NCBI GenBank assembly: GCA_964483805.1
Contig: CAZADH010000308.1
Coordinates: 1-7,027 of the forward strand
Direction: 5' to 3'
Source: CAZADH01 sp964483805
GTDB taxonomy: Bacteria > Muiribacteriota > Ozemobacteria > Ozemobacterales > Ozemobacteraceae
Length of the DNA stretch: 7,027 nucleotides
Part shown: positions 4,451-7,027 of the stretch, piece by piece
How positions within the stretch are numbered: the first letter of the stretch is position 1
Layout: each line of letters opens with the position of its first letter
Made by a program: the position numbers and the translations under genes
Notes under the pieces: generated by a model
Told to the model about the DNA's origin: nothing
Databases searched by the model: none
What the model saw: the letters and a program-made list of their open reading frames with translations, nothing else

Positions 4451-6460
4451 TCAGTGCTTCTTGGCCAACTCCGCGTCTATCGTAGCAATCGCCTGCGCCA
4501 GTGTGCAACGTTCGAGCACGCGATCGCCGATGGTGACCGTCGGACCGCGGTCGCAACGCTCGAAACAGAACGACGCCTGCACGTTGACTTTGCCGGTCAG
4601 GTCGTTTGCTTCGAGGTGTCGCACCAGCGAGGTCAGCAGCGTCTGGGCGCCGCGCACGTAGCAACTCGTGCCCACGCACACGTTGATCTGCAACAGGTCT
4701 TTGTCGGTGCTCGGAATCAGCGGCAACCCCTCATCGGTAATGCGCCGCCGCGAGTGGAACTGCGTGTGCAGCAGGTGATGCGCCTTCTCGCCACCCACCT
4801 CGCCGAGCGTCTTGGCGTAGACCTCGTTGATGTACGGGTTGTCTTGGGCCTTGTGCAGCGCCTGGATCTTGTCGGCATCGTAGAGCCCCTTGGCGCGCCG
4901 CCGTCGCACCTGCGGATCGTTGGCGACCGGTTGCCCGGCACCACCGACGCAGCCGCCGGGACAGGCCATCACCTCGACGAGGTCGTAGGCGCACGTGCCG
5001 GCCTTGACCTCATCAGCCACCGCGCGCGCCTCTTTCAACCCGTGGACCACGCACAGCCGCAACTCGGTGTCGTTCACCCGGACCGTTGCCTCGCGCCGTG
5101 CCGCCTCGCCGCGCACCTGCTGGAAATCGACGCGCTCGAGCCGCCGGCCGCTCATCTTCTCGACGGCGTAACGCAGCGCCGCCTCGGTGACGCCGCCGCT
5201 CGTGCCGAAGATCACGCCGGCACCGGTCTTGAAGCCGAATGGCATGTCGAGCGAGTCGGGCGACAGTTCGCGGAACCGGATCCCGGCCTCCTCGATCATG
5301 CGGGCGATCTCCTGGGTTGTCAATACAAAGTCAACATCCTGTTGCCCTTCGCGCGCAAACTCGCTTCGCCTCGCCTCGAACTTCTTGGCCGTGCACGGCA
5401 TGATCGAGACGATGATCAGGTCGCGATTGGCGATGCCGAGGTGCTCGGGCAGCGTCTCGCGGGCCAACGCTCCGAACATCTGCTGCGGCGAGCGGCAGCT
5501 CGAGAGGCGGGGCAGCAGCTCGGGGTAATATTGCTCGGCGAACTTTACCCACGCCGGGCAGCACGAGGTGAACTGCGGCAACCGCTCGCCCTTGCTCTTG
5601 CGCTGCAAAAACTCGTGGGCTTCCTCGACCACCGTGAGGTCGGCTGCGAACGACGTGTCGAACACCCTGCGGAAACCCATGCGCTTCAACGCGGCAGCCA
5701 ACTGGCCGGTCGCCAGATCCCCGGCCTCGAGACCGAACTGCTCACCGAGGGCGACGCGCACGGCCGGAGCGATCTGCGCAATCACCGTCTTGCTCTTGTC
5801 GTTGAGGATCTTCCAGACCTTTTCGACCTCGGAAGCGATGGTCAACGCGCCGGTCGGGCACACCGCCGCGCACTGGCCGCAGTTGACGCACTCGACCTTG
5901 TCGAGGTTCTTGCCGAACGCCGGCAGCACCGTCGCGTCTTTGCCGCGGCCGGCGAAGTCGATGGCGCCGACCCCTTGAATCTCGGCGCACACCCGGGCGC
6001 AGTCGCCACACAGTACACACTTGTTGGGGTCGCGCACCAGCGACGTCGATGAGGTGTCGATCGGTTTCGCCTGATGCGTTGGCTTGAAGCGGATCTTGGT
6101 GATGCCCAGCCGCCGCCCGAGGTTCTGCAACTGGCAGGCGGCGCTCTTGCCGCAGGTGTAGCAGTTGCCGCCGTGGTTGGCCAGCAGCAGCTCGACGGCA
6201 ATCTGCCGGATCTCGCGAATCTCATCGGTGTGCGTGCGCACCTTCATGCCGGGTTCGGGCGTCGTCGAGCAGGCGGCGACCAGCCCGCGCCCTTCGACGT
6301 CGACCATGCACAGGCGACACGCGCCATACACGCTCAGATCGGAGTGGTAGCAGAATGTGGGCAGATCGATCTGCGCCTTGCGGATCATCTCGAGCAGATT
6401 GCGTTCGTTGGCGATGGGAATCTCTTGATTGTCGATGGTGACTGTTCGGGTGTCGTTCAT
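4451..6460 (-). CDS. hydA: [FeFe] hydrogenase catalytic subunit of a multimeric NAD(P)-linked enzyme
   Basis: A 669-residue protein that reduces protons or oxidises H2 at the H-cluster. Domains: N-terminal [2Fe-2S] (C37, C48, C51, C64); His-ligated [4Fe-4S] (H96, C100, C103, C109); two [4Fe-4S] ferredoxin clusters (C148, C151, C154, C158 and C191, C194, C197, C201); catalytic domain with FTSCCPAW (C300 proton transfer, C301 ligand), IMPCTAKKFEA (C356) and EVMACPGGC (C500, C504); then the small Fe-hydrogenase subunit region, about 525-572; and a C-terminal thioredoxin-like [2Fe-2S] domain (C595, C600, C632, C636). All catalytic residues are present. Known: this architecture, with the extra C-terminal cluster and a NuoF-like partner, matches trimeric enzymes such as T. 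maritima HydABC (group A3, electron-bifurcating). Bifurcation is inferred, not shown. AAGGAG 7 nt before 6460 fixes the start; 27 nt separate it from hydB, so the two are surely co-transcribed. Confidence 0.96.
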   Translation of the reverse strand: MNDTRTVTIDNQEIPIANERNLLEMIRKAQIDLPTFCYHSDLSVYGACRLCMVDVEGRGLVAACSTTPEPGMKVRTHTDEIREIRQIAVELLLANHGGNCYTCGKSAACQLQNLGRRLGITKIRFKPTHQAKPIDTSSTSLVRDPNKCVLCGDCARVCAEIQGVGAIDFAGRGKDATVLPAFGKNLDKVECVNCGQCAAVCPTGALTIASEVEKVWKILNDKSKTVIAQIAPAVRVALGEQFGLEAGDLATGQLAAALKRMGFRRVFDTSFAADLTVVEEAHEFLQRKSKGERLPQFTSCCPAWVKFAEQYYPELLPRLSSCRSPQQMFGALARETLPEHLGIANRDLIIVSIMPCTAKKFEARRSEFAREGQQDVDFVLTTQEIARMIEEAGIRFRELSPDSLDMPFGFKTGAGVIFGTSGGVTEAALRYAVEKMSGRRLERVDFQQVRGEAARREATVRVNDTELRLCVVHGLKEARAVADEVKAGTCAYDLVEVMACPGGCVGGAGQPVANDPQVRRRRAKGLYDADKIQALHKAQDNPYINEVYAKTLGEVGGEKAHHLLHTQFHSRRRITDEGLPLIPSTDKDLLQINVCVGTSCYVRGAQTLLTSLVRHLEANDLTGKVNVQASFCFERCDRGPTVTIGDRVLERCTLAQAIATIDAELAKKH

Positions 6461-6467
6461 GGTGTGT

Positions 6468-6473
6468 CTCCTT
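6468..6473 (-). promoter_or_regulatory. Ribosome binding site of hydA (AAGGAG)
   Basis: A full AAGGAG on the minus strand lies 7 nt before the ATG at 6460, between the hydB stop and hydA. It decides the hydA start against the in-frame ATG at 6484, which would add eight residues absent from the [2Fe-2S] domain. It is the strongest ribosome site in the window, consistent with high expression of the catalytic subunit. Confidence 0.85.
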
Positions 6474-6487
6474 GCTGTCGCCACAGG

Positions 6488-7027
6488 TCAGCAGCCGACC
6501 ACGGCGCCGAATTTGCAGGCCGTGGCGCAAGCGCCGCATTTGATGCATTTCTGCGGATCGATCTGGTGCGGTTTCTTCACGTCGCCGGTGATGGCATCGA
6601 CCGGGCATTGGCGCCGACAGAGCGTGCACCCCTTGCATTTGTGCGGGTCGATTGCGGGCGTGCGCAACGCTTTGCACCGTCCGGCCGGGCACCGTTTCTG
6701 GAAGACGTGCGCCTCATATTCGGCCCGAAAGTGGCGCAGGGTCGAGAGCACCGGGCTTGGCGCGGTCTTGCCCAGGCCGCACAACGAGGCCTTGCCGACC
6801 ACGATGGCCAGACGCTCGAGGGTCTCGAGCGTTTCGCCGGTCGCGCGGCCTTCCATGATGTCTTCGAGCAGCGCCAGCATTTGTCGGGTGCCTTCGCGAC
6901 ACAGCACGCATTTGCCGCACGACTCGTTCTGGGTGAACTGCATGAAATACTGCGCGAGCCCGACCATGCAGGTGCCGCTGTTCATCACCACGAGCCCGCC
7001 CGACCCGATCATGGCGCCGACGTTTTT
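6488..7027 (-). CDS. hydB: NuoF-like hydrogenase subunit, C-terminal 179 residues (5' end missing)
   Basis: The frame is open from the right window edge to TGA at 6490-6488; the first ATG in view (7012) is internal. The fragment begins KNVGAMIGSGG, the end of the NuoF flavin/NADH-binding region. It continues with ESCGKCVLCREG and C83, the four ligands of the NuoF [4Fe-4S] cluster (C37, C40, C43, C83 of the fragment). After CPAGRC comes a two-cluster ferredoxin tail (C131, C134, C137, C141 and C161, C164, C167, C171). Known: NuoF of complex I lacks this ferredoxin tail, while HydB/HndC subunits of bifurcating hydrogenases carry it. The FMN and NAD(P)H sites should lie in the missing N-terminal part, so cofactor preference cannot be read here. 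It is expected to pair with HydA and with a NuoE-like subunit beyond the edge. Confidence 0.93.
   Translation of the reverse strand, partial: KNVGAMIGSGGLVVMNSGTCMVGLAQYFMQFTQNESCGKCVLCREGTRQMLALLEDIMEGRATGETLETLERLAIVVGKASLCGLGKTAPSPVLSTLRHFRAEYEAHVFQKRCPAGRCKALRTPAIDPHKCKGCTLCRRQCPVDAITGDVKKPHQIDPQKCIKCGACATACKFGAVVGC

Noticed and set aside
4280..6052. A 590-codon open frame on the + strand opposite hydA
   Set aside because: It lies wholly antisense to hydA and its 3' flank, has no recognisable motif and a Arg/Ala/Leu/Gln-rich composition typical of the mirror frame of GC-rich genes.
6461..6484. Alternative hydA start at 6484
   Set aside because: It would place the AAGGAG ribosome site inside the gene; the eight extra residues do not belong to the [2Fe-2S] domain.
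1..7027. RNA genes, CRISPR arrays, insertion sequences, attachment sites
   Set aside because: I saw no tRNA-like cloverleaf, regularly spaced repeats, transposase motifs or terminal inverted repeats; nearly all the sequence is accounted for by five co-directional genes.

Overview
This window is a five-gene [FeFe]-hydrogenase locus from a GC-rich bacterium. Every gene I can support reads on the minus strand, so transcription runs from right to left. The gene set (an electron-bifurcating-type hydrogenase, a sensory hydrogenase and an H-cluster maturase) points to an anaerobic, hydrogen-metabolising bacterium. The sequence alone does not allow a phylum assignment.

Layout in transcription order: (1) 7027-6488, the C-terminal part of a NuoF-like flavoprotein subunit (HydB/HndC type), cut by the window edge. 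(2) 6460-4451, hydA, the catalytic subunit of a multimeric NAD(P)-linked [FeFe] hydrogenase, with the full N-terminal iron-sulfur relay and a C-terminal [2Fe-2S] domain. (3) A 127-bp gap with a strong GC-rich hairpin. (4) 4323-2536, a sensory [FeFe] hydrogenase (HydS-like): ferredoxin domain, H-cluster domain with Ala replacing the proton-transfer Cys, a small Fe-S domain, PAS and a coiled coil. (5) 2533-1382, a SpoIIE-type PP2C phosphatase with an unassigned C-terminal half, starting 2 nt after hydS ends. (6) A 281-bp gap holding inverted repeats and a near-consensus sigma70-type promoter. (7) 1100-1, a radical SAM H-cluster maturase of the HydE family, fused at its N-terminus to a HypC-like domain and cut by the left edge.

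A plausible working model is as follows. HydA with HydB (and probably a NuoE-like subunit beyond the right edge) interconverts H2 with NAD(P)H and reduced ferredoxin. HydS, slow or inactive as a catalyst, senses H2 or redox state and passes the signal through its Fe-S and PAS domains to the translationally coupled phosphatase, which would act on a phosphoprotein not encoded here. The HypC-HydE fusion, with its own promoter, would help build the H-cluster for both hydrogenases. The most unusual item is that fusion: HypC is classically a [NiFe]-hydrogenase maturation chaperone, while HydE belongs to the [FeFe] pathway. The intergenic palindromes and a recurring TGTATTGA word are secondary leads.
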